In this document: positions 43,220-51,089 of the stretch, piece after piece
Layout: each line of letters opens with the position of its first letter
How positions within the stretch are numbered: position 1 is the stretch's first letter
DNA from: VBCG01 sp964439475
GTDB taxonomy: Bacteria; Pseudomonadota; Gammaproteobacteria; Burkholderiales; Casimicrobiaceae
Reading direction: 5' to 3'
Length of the DNA: 64,000 nt
Assembly (NCBI GenBank): GCA_964439475.1
Contig: CAYTOT010000007.1
Location: 62,001 to 126,000 of the forward strand
Position numbers and translations under genes: made by a program
Notes under the pieces: model-generated
Databases searched by the model: none
What the model was told of the DNA's origin: nothing
The model's input: the letters and a program-made list of their open reading frames with translations, nothing else

Positions 43220-44317
43220 ATGCAAAAGCGTACGCCGCTCAACGAGGTCCACCGCGCCGCCGGTGCACGCATGGTCGATTTCGGCGGCTACGACATGCCC
43301 GTCAACTACGGCTCACAGATCGACGAGCATCATGCCGTCCGTCGCGATGCCGGCATGTTCGACGTCTCGCACATGCGTGCGGTGGACATCACCGGCGACG
43401 GTGTGCGCGACTTCCTGCGCTATGCGCTCGCCAACAACGTCGACAAGCTCGGGATTCCCGGGAAGGCGCTGTACTCGTGCATGCTGCGCGAGGACGGCGG
43501 CGTGCTCGACGATCTCATCGTCTACTTCCTGCGCGAGGACTTCTTCCGCCTCGTCGTCAATGCCGGCACGGCGGAAAAGGACATCGCGTGGCTGCGCTCG
43601 CTTGCCGCGACGCACGCGCCGCAACTCACACTCACACCGCGCGACGACCTCGCGATGATCGCCGTGCAGGGTCCGAACGCGCGTGTGAAAGTGTGGCAGG
43701 CGTTGCCCGGCACCGAGTCCGCCACCGCATCGCTCAAGCCATTCAACGGCGTGGAAGCGGACTCTCCCTTCGGGCGCGTGTTCATCGCGCGTACCGGCTA
43801 CACCGGCGAGGACGGCTTCGAGATCCTGCTGCCGGCGACGCAGGCGGTCGCTGCATGGGAGGCGCTGCGTGCCGCCGGCGTGCGTCCCGCAGGGCTCGGC
43901 GCGCGCGACACGCTCAGGCTCGAGGCCGGCATGAACCTCTACGGGCAGGACATGGACGAGTCCGTGTCGCCGCTTGCCGCGGGGCTTGCGTGGACGGTGG
44001 ACCTCGACAGTCCGCGCGACTTCGTGGGCAAGGCGGCGCTCGTGAAGGATCCGCGCGCGTTCACGTTCGCCGCGTTGCTTCTCACCGACACCGGCGGCAT
44101 CCTGCGCGCGCACCAGAAGGTCGAGACGGCGCGCGGCGAAGGCGAGATCACCAGCGGCACCTTCAGCCCCACGCTCGGCAAGTCGATCGCGCTCGCGCGG
44201 CTGCCGGCCGGGGTGGCGCCGGGTGACGCGGTCACCGTGGTCGTCCGCGACAAGCGGCTTGCGGCGCGCGTGGTCAAGGCACCCTTCGTGCGCAACGGCA
44301 AGGTGCTCGTCGCTTGA
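43220..44317 (+). CDS. gcvT: Glycine cleavage system T protein (aminomethyltransferase)
   Basis: GcvT moves the methylene carbon of the lipoyl-bound aminomethyl group to tetrahydrofolate and releases ammonia. The 365-residue protein shows the folate-binding family blocks PLNEVHRAAGARMVDFGGYD, MPVNYGSQIDEHHAVR, GMFDVSHM, and DGFEILLP after RTGYTGE. The C-terminal barrel (GAGLAWTVDL-like AAGLAWTVDLDS, ITSGTFSPTLGKSIALA) is complete. The ATG at 43220 is preceded by CCGGGAG 6 nt upstream. It is the first gene of gcvT-gcvH-gcvP under glycine riboswitch control. Confidence 0.97.
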   Translation: MQKRTPLNEVHRAAGARMVDFGGYDMPVNYGSQIDEHHAVRRDAGMFDVSHMRAVDITGDGVRDFLRYALANNVDKLGIPGKALYSCMLREDGGVLDDLIVYFLREDFFRLVVNAGTAEKDIAWLRSLAATHAPQLTLTPRDDLAMIAVQGPNARVKVWQALPGTESATASLKPFNGVEADSPFGRVFIARTGYTGEDGFEILLPATQAVAAWEALRAAGVRPAGLGARDTLRLEAGMNLYGQDMDESVSPLAAGLAWTVDLDSPRDFVGKAALVKDPRAFTFAALLLTDTGGILRAHQKVETARGEGEITSGTFSPTLGKSIALARLPAGVAPGDAVTVVVRDKRLAARVVKAPFVRNGKVLVA

Positions 44318-44447
44318 GCGCCGGAGGCTCGTCCGTGCCGCTTCGTTGCCCCTTTCCGTTCGATGCTGGCGATGATCGTCCGCACCTGCCGGCGCAGGTG
44401 ACCGTGCCCGCACCTTGCCTTCGTCCAACCCTCACCGGAGACCGTCC

Positions 44448-44825
44448 ATGAACGTTCCTGCGCAACTGAAGTACGTCGACACCCACGAATGGCTGCGTGC
44501 GGAGAGCGACGGCACGATCACCATCGGCATCACCGACCACGCGCAGGAGGCGCTCGGCGACCTCGTCTTCGTCGAGTTGCCTGCGGTGGGGCGTGTGCTG
44601 AAGGAAGGCGAGGCCTGCGCGATCGTGGAGTCGGTGAAGGCCGCGAGCGACGTGTACGCGCCGATCGCGGGCGAGGTCGTGGCCGTGAACGACGCCGTGC
44701 CGGCGGCCCCGGAATCGCTCAACCAGAAGCCCTACGAAGCATGGCTCTTCCGCGTGAAGCCCGCCGATCCCAACGCGCTCGACGGCCTGCTCGACGCCGC
44801 GGCCTACGAGAAGCTCATCGGCTGA
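44448..44825 (+). CDS. gcvH: Glycine cleavage system H protein
   Basis: GcvH is the lipoyl carrier that shuttles the aminomethyl intermediate between the P, T and L proteins. The 125-residue protein has the DTHEWLR start, a GITDHAQEALGDLVFVELP block, and Lys64 in VESVKAASD as the lipoylation site. The lipoyl group would be supplied by LipB and LipA, encoded at 58287-60272. GGAG lies 7 nt before the ATG at 44448; an in-frame upstream extension to 44415 is not needed. Confidence 0.97.
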   Translation: MNVPAQLKYVDTHEWLRAESDGTITIGITDHAQEALGDLVFVELPAVGRVLKEGEACAIVESVKAASDVYAPIAGEVVAVNDAVPAAPESLNQKPYEAWLFRVKPADPNALDGLLDAAAYEKLIG

Positions 44826-44829
44826 CGAC

Positions 44830-47800
44830 ATGATGCACGATCCGACGGCGCACGAGCGCATGAGTCACGACCCCTCGGCCCTCGACCCTACCGCCCGTGA
44901 CCCCATGGCCCAGGACCCCCACGACCGCATGGTCCACGCCTCAATGGCCCCGGACTCGCTCGCTGCGCTCGAAGATGCCGGCGCGTTCCAGCGCCGCCAC
45001 ATCGGCACGTCGGCCGCCGACCAGGCGGCGATGCTCGCGCAGGTGGGCTACGCTTCGCGCGCCGCGTTGATGGAGGCCATCGTGCCGGCCGCGATCCGCT
45101 CGCGCGAGCCGTTGCCGCTGCCCGGCCCGCTCACCGAGGTGGCCGCGCTCGCGCGCCTCAAGGCCATTGCCGCGCGCAACCGCGTCATGAAGTCGTACAT
45201 CGGGCAGGGGTACTACGGTACGCACACGCCCGGTGTCATCCTGCGCAACATCCTCGAAAGCCCCGCCTGGTACACGGCCTACACGCCGTACCAGCCGGAG
45301 ATCTCGCAGGGCCGTCTCGAAGCGCTCGTCAACTACCAGACGATGATCTGCGACCTCACCGGCATGGCGATCGCCAATGCGTCGATGCTCGACGAGGCGA
45401 CCGCTGCCGCCGAGGCGATGACGCTTGCCCTGCGGATGACGAGGTGCGAGTCGCGCCGCTTCTTCGTGGCCGACGACGTCTTCGCGCAGACGCTCGCCGT
45501 GCTGCGCACGCGCGCGGAACCGCTCGGCATCACCGTGGTCACCGGCCCCGCTGCGGAGGCCGCCGCCGCCGATGCCTTCGGCGCGCTGCTGCAGTATCCG
45601 GGTGCGAACGGCGACCTGCGCGACTATCGCGCGCTCGCCGCGGACCTCCATGCGCACAACACGCTCGTGATCGTCGCGGCGGACCTCCTCGCGCTCACGC
45701 TGCTCGTGCCGCCGGGTGAGTGGGGTGCGGACGCCGTCGTCGGCTCCGCGCAGCGCTTCGGCGTGCCGATGGGTTACGGTGGTCCGCACGCGGGCTACAT
45801 GGCCACGCGCGACGAGTACAAGCGCTCGCTGCCCGGCCGTCTCGTGGGCGTCACCGTCGACGCGCACGGCGATCCGGCGTACCGCCTCGCGCTGCAGACG
45901 CGCGAACAGCACATCCGCCGCGAGAAGGCCACGTCCAACATCTGCACCGCGCAGGTGCTGCTCGCGGTGATGGCGGGCATGTATGCCGTGTATCACGGGC
46001 CGGAGGGACTCCTGCGCATCGCGCGCCGCGTGCAGCGGCTCACGGCGATCGCGCGCGCCGGGCTCGCGAAACTCGGCTTCACGGTCGTCAACGATAGCTT
46101 CTTCGACACGCTCACCATCGTCACCGGCGACAAGACGCCCGAGATCGTCGCGCGCGGGCTCGGCGACGGCGTCAACTTCCGCCGCGTCGACGACGGCACC
46201 CTCGGCATCTCGCTCGACGAGACGACGACGCGCGACGACGTCGACGCGATCTTCCGCATCTTCGCCGGCGTGGTACCCCAGTTCACGGTCGCCGACCTCG
46301 ATGCGGAGATCGGGCAGACGCTGCCGGCGGGCCTCGCCCGCACCTCGCCCTTCCTCACGCATCCCGTCTTCGGCCGCTATCACTCCGAGACGGAGATGCT
46401 GCGCTACCTGCGGCGCCTCGCCGACCGCGATCTCGCGCTCGACCGCGCGATGATTCCGCTGGGTTCGTGCACGATGAAGCTCAACGCCACCTCCGAGATG
46501 ATCCCGGTGACCTGGCCCGAGTTCGGCAACCTGCATCCCTTCGCGCCCGCCGACCAGGCCGAGGGCTATCGCGAGCTCGTCGCCGGCCTCGAAGCGATGC
46601 TCTGCGCGGTGACGGGTTACGACGCCGTCTCGCTGCAGCCCAACGCCGGCTCGCAGGGCGAGTACGCGGGGCTCCTCGCGATCCGCGCGTATCACGCGAG
46701 TCGCAACGAGAGCCAGCGCAACGTCTGCCTCATTCCGTCGTCGGCGCATGGCACCAATCCCGCCTCGGCGCAGATGGTGGGCATGCAGGTCGTGGTGGTG
46801 GCCTGCGACGAGGAAGGCAACGTCGACCTCGCCGACCTCGAAGCCAAGGCGAAGACGCATGCCGCGAGGCTCGCCGCGATCATGGTCACCTATCCGTCCA
46901 CGCATGGGGTGTTCGAGGCGGGCATCCGGCGCATCTGCGACATCGTGCACGCGCACGGCGGGCAGGTGTACGTCGACGGCGCCAACCTCAACGCGCTCGT
47001 GGGCCTTGCCGCGCCCGGCCACTTCGGCGCCGACGTCTCGCACCTCAACCTGCACAAGACGTTCTGCATTCCGCACGGCGGTGGCGGTCCAGGGGTCGGA
47101 CCCGTCGCGGTGAAGGCGCACCTTGCGCCGTTCCTGCCCGGCCATTTCGCCTTGCCCGGCGAGGCCGGCGCGCGGCCGCCCGTGTCGGCCGCACCGTACG
47201 GCAGCGCCTCGATCCTGCCCATCTCCTGGATGTATATCGCGATGATGGGCGGCGAGGGCCTCACGGCGGCGACCGAGAGTGCGATCCTCGCCGCGAACTA
47301 CATCGCGAAGCGGCTCGCGCCCCACTACCCGGTGCTCTACGCCGGCCCCGGCGGGCTCGTGGCGCACGAGTGCATCCTCGACCTGCGGCCGCTCAAGGCC
47401 GTGTCCGCGGTGGAAGCCGAGGACGTGGCCAAGCGGCTCATCGACTACGGCTTCCACGCGCCCACGATGAGCTTCCCGGTGCCCGGCACGCTGATGGTCG
47501 AGCCCACCGAGTCGGAGAGCCGCGCCGAGCTCGACCGCTTCATCGACGCGATGATCGCGATCCGCGCCGAGATCCGCGCCATCGAGGAAGGCGACCTCGA
47601 TCGCAATGACAATCCGCTCAAGAATGCGCCGCACACGGCGGCTGCCGTCGCCGACGACGCCTGGCCGCACCGCTACGCACGCGCGCTCGCGGCATACCCG
47701 GTGCCGGGCCAGAAGGCGGCGAAGTACTGGGCGCCCGTCGCGCGCGTGGACAACGTGTACGGCGACCGCAATCTCTTCTGCAGCTGTATTCCGGTGACGG

Positions 47801-47862
47801 AGGCCGAGGCCGCGGTGCCGGAGGCCGTGGCGCCGGTTGGTGCGGCGTCGGCAGGAACCTGA
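44830..47862 (+). CDS. gcvP: Glycine dehydrogenase (decarboxylating), P protein
   Basis: GcvP is the PLP enzyme that decarboxylates glycine and loads the aminomethyl group on GcvH. This is the fused, single-chain form (up to 1010 residues). The N-terminal half starts FQRRHIGTSAADQAAMLAQVG and the C-terminal half holds the PLP lysine in HLNLHKTFCIPHGGGGPG. The first ~38 residues are an unusual extension made of His/Asp-Pro units (HDPTAHER, SHDPSALDP, ARDPMAQDP). No good ribosome site marks 44830, and the ATG at 44944 would give a normal-length protein. It starts 4 nt after gcvH. Confidence 0.96.
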   Translation: MMHDPTAHERMSHDPSALDPTARDPMAQDPHDRMVHASMAPDSLAALEDAGAFQRRHIGTSAADQAAMLAQVGYASRAALMEAIVPAAIRSREPLPLPGPLTEVAALARLKAIAARNRVMKSYIGQGYYGTHTPGVILRNILESPAWYTAYTPYQPEISQGRLEALVNYQTMICDLTGMAIANASMLDEATAAAEAMTLALRMTRCESRRFFVADDVFAQTLAVLRTRAEPLGITVVTGPAAEAAAADAFGALLQYPGANGDLRDYRALAADLHAHNTLVIVAADLLALTLLVPPGEWGADAVVGSAQRFGVPMGYGGPHAGYMATRDEYKRSLPGRLVGVTVDAHGDPAYRLALQTREQHIRREKATSNICTAQVLLAVMAGMYAVYHGPEGLLRIARRVQRLTAIARAGLAKLGFTVVNDSFFDTLTIVTGDKTPEIVARGLGDGVNFRRVDDGTLGISLDETTTRDDVDAIFRIFAGVVPQFTVADLDAEIGQTLPAGLARTSPFLTHPVFGRYHSETEMLRYLRRLADRDLALDRAMIPLGSCTMKLNATSEMIPVTWPEFGNLHPFAPADQAEGYRELVAGLEAMLCAVTGYDAVSLQPNAGSQGEYAGLLAIRAYHASRNESQRNVCLIPSSAHGTNPASAQMVGMQVVVVACDEEGNVDLADLEAKAKTHAARLAAIMVTYPSTHGVFEAGIRRICDIVHAHGGQVYVDGANLNALVGLAAPGHFGADVSHLNLHKTFCIPHGGGGPGVGPVAVKAHLAPFLPGHFALPGEAGARPPVSAAPYGSASILPISWMYIAMMGGEGLTAATESAILAANYIAKRLAPHYPVLYAGPGGLVAHECILDLRPLKAVSAVEAEDVAKRLIDYGFHAPTMSFPVPGTLMVEPTESESRAELDRFIDAMIAIRAEIRAIEEGDLDRNDNPLKNAPHTAAAVADDAWPHRYARALAAYPVPGQKAAKYWAPVARVDNVYGDRNLFCSCIPVTEAEAAVPEAVAPVGAASAGT

Positions 47863-47962
47863 GGCTTTCGCACCGGCGAGGCGCTCATCTCATGGACATG
47901 CATCGTACGCGCCAACCCGCAATCGCCCTAGCGCACACCGCTTCGTCATCCCGGAAGCCCTC

Positions 47963-49222
47963 ATGAAAGTCATCGTCCTGGGTGCCGGGGTCGTCGGCGT
48001 CACCGCCGCGTGGTACCTCGCGCAGGACGGCCACGAGGTCACCGTCCTCGACCGTCACGAGGGTGCGGCGCTCGAAACGTCGTTCGCCAACGGCGGCCAG
48101 ATCTCCGCCTCCTACGCGGAGCCGTGGGCGAATCCCGACGCGCCCGCCAAGATCATCAAGTGGCTGGGCAAGGAAGATGCGCCGCTGCTCTTCCGCCTGC
48201 GCCTCGATACGCGGCAGTGGCGCTGGGGACTGCAGTTCCTGATCGAGTGCCTGCCGTCGAACACCCGGCGCAACACGATCCAGTGCTTGAACCTCGCGCT
48301 CTACTCGCGCGATTGCCTGAAGGCGCTGCGCGCGGAAACGGGCCTCGAGTACGACCACCTCGAGCGCGGCATTCTCTCCTTCTACACCGACCGCGCCGAG
48401 TTCGAGCACGGCGTGAAGGCGGCGGCGCTCATGCGCGAGTTCGGCTGCGACCGCGACGTCAAGACCGTCGACGAGTGCGTGGCGATCGAGCCCGCGCTGG
48501 CCTCGTGCCGGCACAAGCTCGCCGGCGGCATCTTCACCGCGAGCGACGAGTCGGGCGACGCGCAGCGCTTCACGAGCGAACTCGCGCGCCTCGCGGCCGA
48601 GCGCGGAGTGAAGTTCCGCTGGAACATGCAGATCGAGCGGCTCATCGCCGAGCACGGCAAGATCACCAACGTGCGCTGCCTGAACGAGGAGCATCGCAAG
48701 GAGATCCTTCGCGCCGACGCCTACGTGGTCGCGCTCGGCAGCTACAGCCCCTTCGTCCTGCAGCCGTTGGGCGTGCCCTGCCTCATCTATCCGGCCAAAG
48801 GGTACTCCGCCACGCTCGTCATCGACGATCACCGTGGCGCGCCAACCGTGTCGCTGACCGACCTCGCCTGGAAGATCGTCTTCACGCGGCTCGGCGACCG
48901 CCTGCGCATCGCCGGCACCGCCGAGCTTTCGGGGTACGGCAAGGAGTTGAACCTCGTCCGCTGCGAGGCGCTCGTCAACCGTACCTTCGAGCTCTTCCCC
49001 GACGCCGGGGAACGGGACAGCGCGCAGTTCTGGACCGGCCTGCGCCCCGCGACGCCCTCGAACGTGCCGCTCGTGGGCGGCACGCGCTATCCCAACCTCT
49101 TCCTCGATACCGGCCACGGGACGCTGGGCTGGACGATGGCCTGCGGCTCGGGCCGGGCGCTCGCCGACGTGATCGCAGGCCGGAAGCCTGGCGTGGATTT
49201 TGCATTTTCGAGGCGAGGCTAA
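47963..49222 (+). CDS. dadA: D-amino acid dehydrogenase, FAD-dependent
   Basis: DadA oxidises D-amino acids (chiefly D-alanine) to keto acids and ammonia, passing electrons to the respiratory chain. The 419-residue protein begins with the FAD-binding MKVIVLGAGVVGVTAAWYLA and contains NGGQISASYAEPWANPDAP, AKGYSATL and a C-terminal GTLGWTMACGSGRALADVI. All are typical of DadA. It follows gcvP by 100 nt and may be read with the glycine-cleavage genes, which would link catabolism of small amino acids. No alr/dadX racemase is nearby. Confidence 0.94.
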   Translation: MKVIVLGAGVVGVTAAWYLAQDGHEVTVLDRHEGAALETSFANGGQISASYAEPWANPDAPAKIIKWLGKEDAPLLFRLRLDTRQWRWGLQFLIECLPSNTRRNTIQCLNLALYSRDCLKALRAETGLEYDHLERGILSFYTDRAEFEHGVKAAALMREFGCDRDVKTVDECVAIEPALASCRHKLAGGIFTASDESGDAQRFTSELARLAAERGVKFRWNMQIERLIAEHGKITNVRCLNEEHRKEILRADAYVVALGSYSPFVLQPLGVPCLIYPAKGYSATLVIDDHRGAPTVSLTDLAWKIVFTRLGDRLRIAGTAELSGYGKELNLVRCEALVNRTFELFPDAGERDSAQFWTGLRPATPSNVPLVGGTRYPNLFLDTGHGTLGWTMACGSGRALADVIAGRKPGVDFAFSRRG

Positions 49223-49231
49223 GTCTCGAAG

Positions 49232-49251
49232 CGAGCGGCGCTCGCCGCTCG
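49232..49251. terminator. GC-rich palindrome just after dadA
   Basis: CGAGCGGCG-CT-CGCCGCTCG is a 9-bp perfect inverted repeat starting 9 nt after the dadA stop. There is no T-tract. A CGAAGCGAGC stretch overlapping its start resembles part of the repeat element found in lipB. Confidence 0.4.
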
Positions 49252-49339
49252 TGAAGCGGGAAGGGCGCTCCGGGCAAGGCCGACGGCGCCCGACCTTCCC
49301 AGCCGACGGGGGTGACCCCGGAGCCGTCAACTGCGCGCC

Positions 49340-50094
49340 ATGCTGACTCTGCAATCGATCAATCGCTGGCAGGCCTTCCTCATCCACCTCGGCCTGTCGA
49401 TCCTCATCGCCGCCGCGGTCATCGGGCTGGTCGTGTACGTCTGGTATCCGCAGCCCTACTTCACCGCGATGGGCGGCGATCTCCTGCTCCGCCTCATCAT
49501 CGGGGTGGACGTCGTCGTGGGTCCGATCATCACGCTGATCATCTTCGATCCGCGCAAGCCACGGCTGAAGGTCGACCTGGCGATCATTGCCGCCTTGCAG
49601 TTCGCCGCGCTCGTCTACGGCGTGCTGGTGATGTTCGAGGCGCGTCCGGCCTGGAACGTGTTCGTGAAGGACCGCTTCGAGGTGACCGCGGCCAATGCGG
49701 TCGACGAGGAGGCCCGGGAGCGCGCCCCGGAGGCTTATCGGTCGCTGCCGGTCACGGGGCCGGTGATCGTGGCAGGCGTGGCGCCCGTCGATCCGCAGCA
49801 GCGCCTGGACCTGTCGATGGCCACGATGGCCGGGGGGCCCGACGTCGCGGCGCGGCCGAACCTGTACGTGCCGCTCGCGCAGGAAGCGCAGGCCGTGGCG
49901 CGCGCCGCGCGGCCGTTGCAGGCGTTGTCGCGGCAGGGGAAGGCGAGTGCCGACCTCGTGAGCCACTTCGTGGCGCAGCGCGGCGCAGGCCGCGACCTGG
50001 GGTACGTGCCGGTGCGCGCCCGCAACAAGGATTTCTCCGCCGTCGTCGACCGCAAGACCGGCGAGGTCGTGGGCTACCTGCCGCTCAATCCCTG
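49340..50094 (+). CDS. TfpX/TfpZ-type pilin accessory protein (cut by the assembly gap)
   Basis: This is a membrane protein resembling TfpX/TfpZ, accessory proteins of type IV pilin modification or assembly. Three hydrophobic segments lie in the first ~95 residues (FLIHLGLSILIAAAVIGLVV, LIIGVDVVVGPIITLIIF, AIIAALQFAALVYGVLVMF), with the family-typical GVDVVVGPIITLIIFDPRKP. A periplasmic-type region follows. Residue 251 lies at the N run, close to the family's normal end (GEVVGYLPLNP). Read across the gap as an overlap, no early stop appears and the frame would run into the toxin gene. The true 3' end is therefore not known. Confidence 0.8.
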
Positions 50095-50228
50095 NNNNNN
50101 NNNNNNNNNNNNNNNNNNNNNNNNNNNNNNNNNNNNNNNNNNNNNNNNNNNNNNNNNNNNNNNNNNNNNNNNNNNNNNNNNNNNNNNNNNNNNNGCGAGG
50201 TCGTGGGCTACCTGCCGCTCAATCCCTG
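50061..50228 (+). repeat. 34-bp identical ends flanking the N run
   Basis: The 34 bases 50061-50094 before the gap are repeated exactly at 50195-50228 after it (starting GCGAGGTCGTGGGCTACCTG). This is what is left when two contigs that overlap by a k-mer are joined with a placeholder of 100 N. Confidence 0.95.
50095..50194. other. Assembly gap of 100 N
   Basis: There are exactly 100 unknown bases, a standard placeholder length rather than a measured distance. The flanks overlap by 34 bp, so the real gap may be absent or may represent a collapsed repeat. Confidence 0.98.
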
Positions 50229-50272
50229 CTGGGCGCCACCCACGCTCGTTGCAACGCTCGTTCTGTTGCGCG

Positions 50273-50294
50273 ATGTTAGCGTATTTGCTAACAT
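50273..50294 (+). promoter_or_regulatory. Palindromic operator of the toxin-antitoxin operon
   Basis: ATGTTAGC-GTATTT-GCTAACAT is a perfect 8-bp inverted repeat with a 6-nt spacer, ending 6 nt before the toxin start codon. Its position and symmetry fit autoregulation by the downstream XRE antitoxin. It is AT-rich relative to the surroundings. Confidence 0.75.
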
Positions 50295-50300
50295 TGCGTC

Positions 50301-50627
50301 GTGGCGTTTGCGATCGAGTACTTCCACGAGCGCGTGCTCACCGAGATCGAGTCTTGGCCTGCTGACGTCCTTGCGGACTATGCGCGATTGCTGGAGTTGC
50401 TGACAGAGCACGGGCCGAATCTTCAACTTCCGCACTCCCGTGCGCTTGGTGGCGGACTCTTCGAGTTGCGCCCACACGGCAAGGTCGGCATTGGCCGCGC
50501 TTTCTACTGCTTTCTTGTCGGTCGACGTGCGGTCATCGTGCATGCCTTCGTCAAGAAGGCTCAGCAAACGCCGGATCGAGAGTTGAAGTTGGCGCGGAAG
50601 CGCGTCAAGGAGGTGCTCAGTGGCTAA
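50301..50627 (+). CDS. RelE/HigB-like toxin (phage-derived Gp49-like family)
   Basis: This 108-residue protein resembles the PF05973 Gp49-like/HigB toxins, mRNA-cleaving relatives of RelE. Typical features are the N-terminal IEYFHERVLTEIESWP helix, the core LGGGLFELRPHGKVGIGRAFYCF, and a C-terminal AFVKKAQQTPDRELKLARKR. It precedes its antitoxin and overlaps it by 8 nt, the HigBA order. The start is a GTG at 50301 just after the palindromic operator. Base composition is less GC-rich than the neighbours, which suggests acquisition. Confidence 0.9.
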   Translation: MAFAIEYFHERVLTEIESWPADVLADYARLLELLTEHGPNLQLPHSRALGGGLFELRPHGKVGIGRAFYCFLVGRRAVIVHAFVKKAQQTPDRELKLARKRVKEVLSG

Positions 50628-50931
50628 TCTGAAGTACTCGCCAGTGCGACATGATCATGTGGCGTTTCTGGCCAAGGCGCGAGGACGCAAGGGCTTCTCT
50701 GAAGCCTACGACGCCCTCGAACTCGAGTATCACGTCGCCGATCAACTGCTTAAGGCGCGCGCTCGGGCCGGGCTCACCCAGGATGTTGTCGCCGAGCGCA
50801 TGGGCACGACGAAGAGTGCGGTCTCACGCCTTGAGGGTGCGGGAAAGCACACTCCTTCGCTTGCTACGCTACGGCGTTACGCGCGTGCCGTCGGCTGCAA
50901 CCTCCAGGTTAAGCTTGTGCCGGACAAGTGA
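50620..50931 (+). CDS. XRE-family antitoxin
   Basis: This 103-residue antitoxin is partner to the preceding toxin. Residues ~45-95 form a helix-turn-helix of the XRE/Cro type (ARAGLTQDVVAERMGTTKSA, VSRLEGAGKHTPSLATLRRY). The N-terminal part (YDALELEYHVADQLLKAR) is the usual toxin-binding extension. The GTG start overlaps the toxin stop and has a strong AAGGAGGT 5 nt upstream, so the antitoxin is translated efficiently. It probably binds the ATGTTAGC palindrome and represses the operon. Confidence 0.91.
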   Translation: MANLKYSPVRHDHVAFLAKARGRKGFSEAYDALELEYHVADQLLKARARAGLTQDVVAERMGTTKSAVSRLEGAGKHTPSLATLRRYARAVGCNLQVKLVPDK

Positions 50932-51036
50932 CGCCCAACCCGGCGCTCGATCGGTCGGGTCGGCACGCGGCTGCGATCAATCTCGCATCCGCGCGGCCCG
51001 CCGGTTGGCTGATGCGATAGGCGCCCGGGCGCGTCG

Positions 51037-51042
51037 TATAAT
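51037..51042 (+). promoter_or_regulatory. Putative -10 box of dacA
   Basis: TATAAT at 51037-51042 is a perfect sigma-70 -10 hexamer 47 nt upstream of the chosen dacA start. No good -35 is seen; a GCGCCCGGGCGC palindrome occupies the spacer. Confidence 0.5.
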
Positions 51043-51089
51043 CGGACCCTTTGGCGCGGCCTCGCAACGGGGCAACGCTTGCAGGTGCC

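Noticed and set aside
50242..50294. Integron attC-like site near the toxin-antitoxin module
   Set aside because: The palindrome is short, abuts the toxin start, and lacks the RYYYAAC/GTTRRRY core pair at the right spacing; no integrase is nearby. An operator explains it better.
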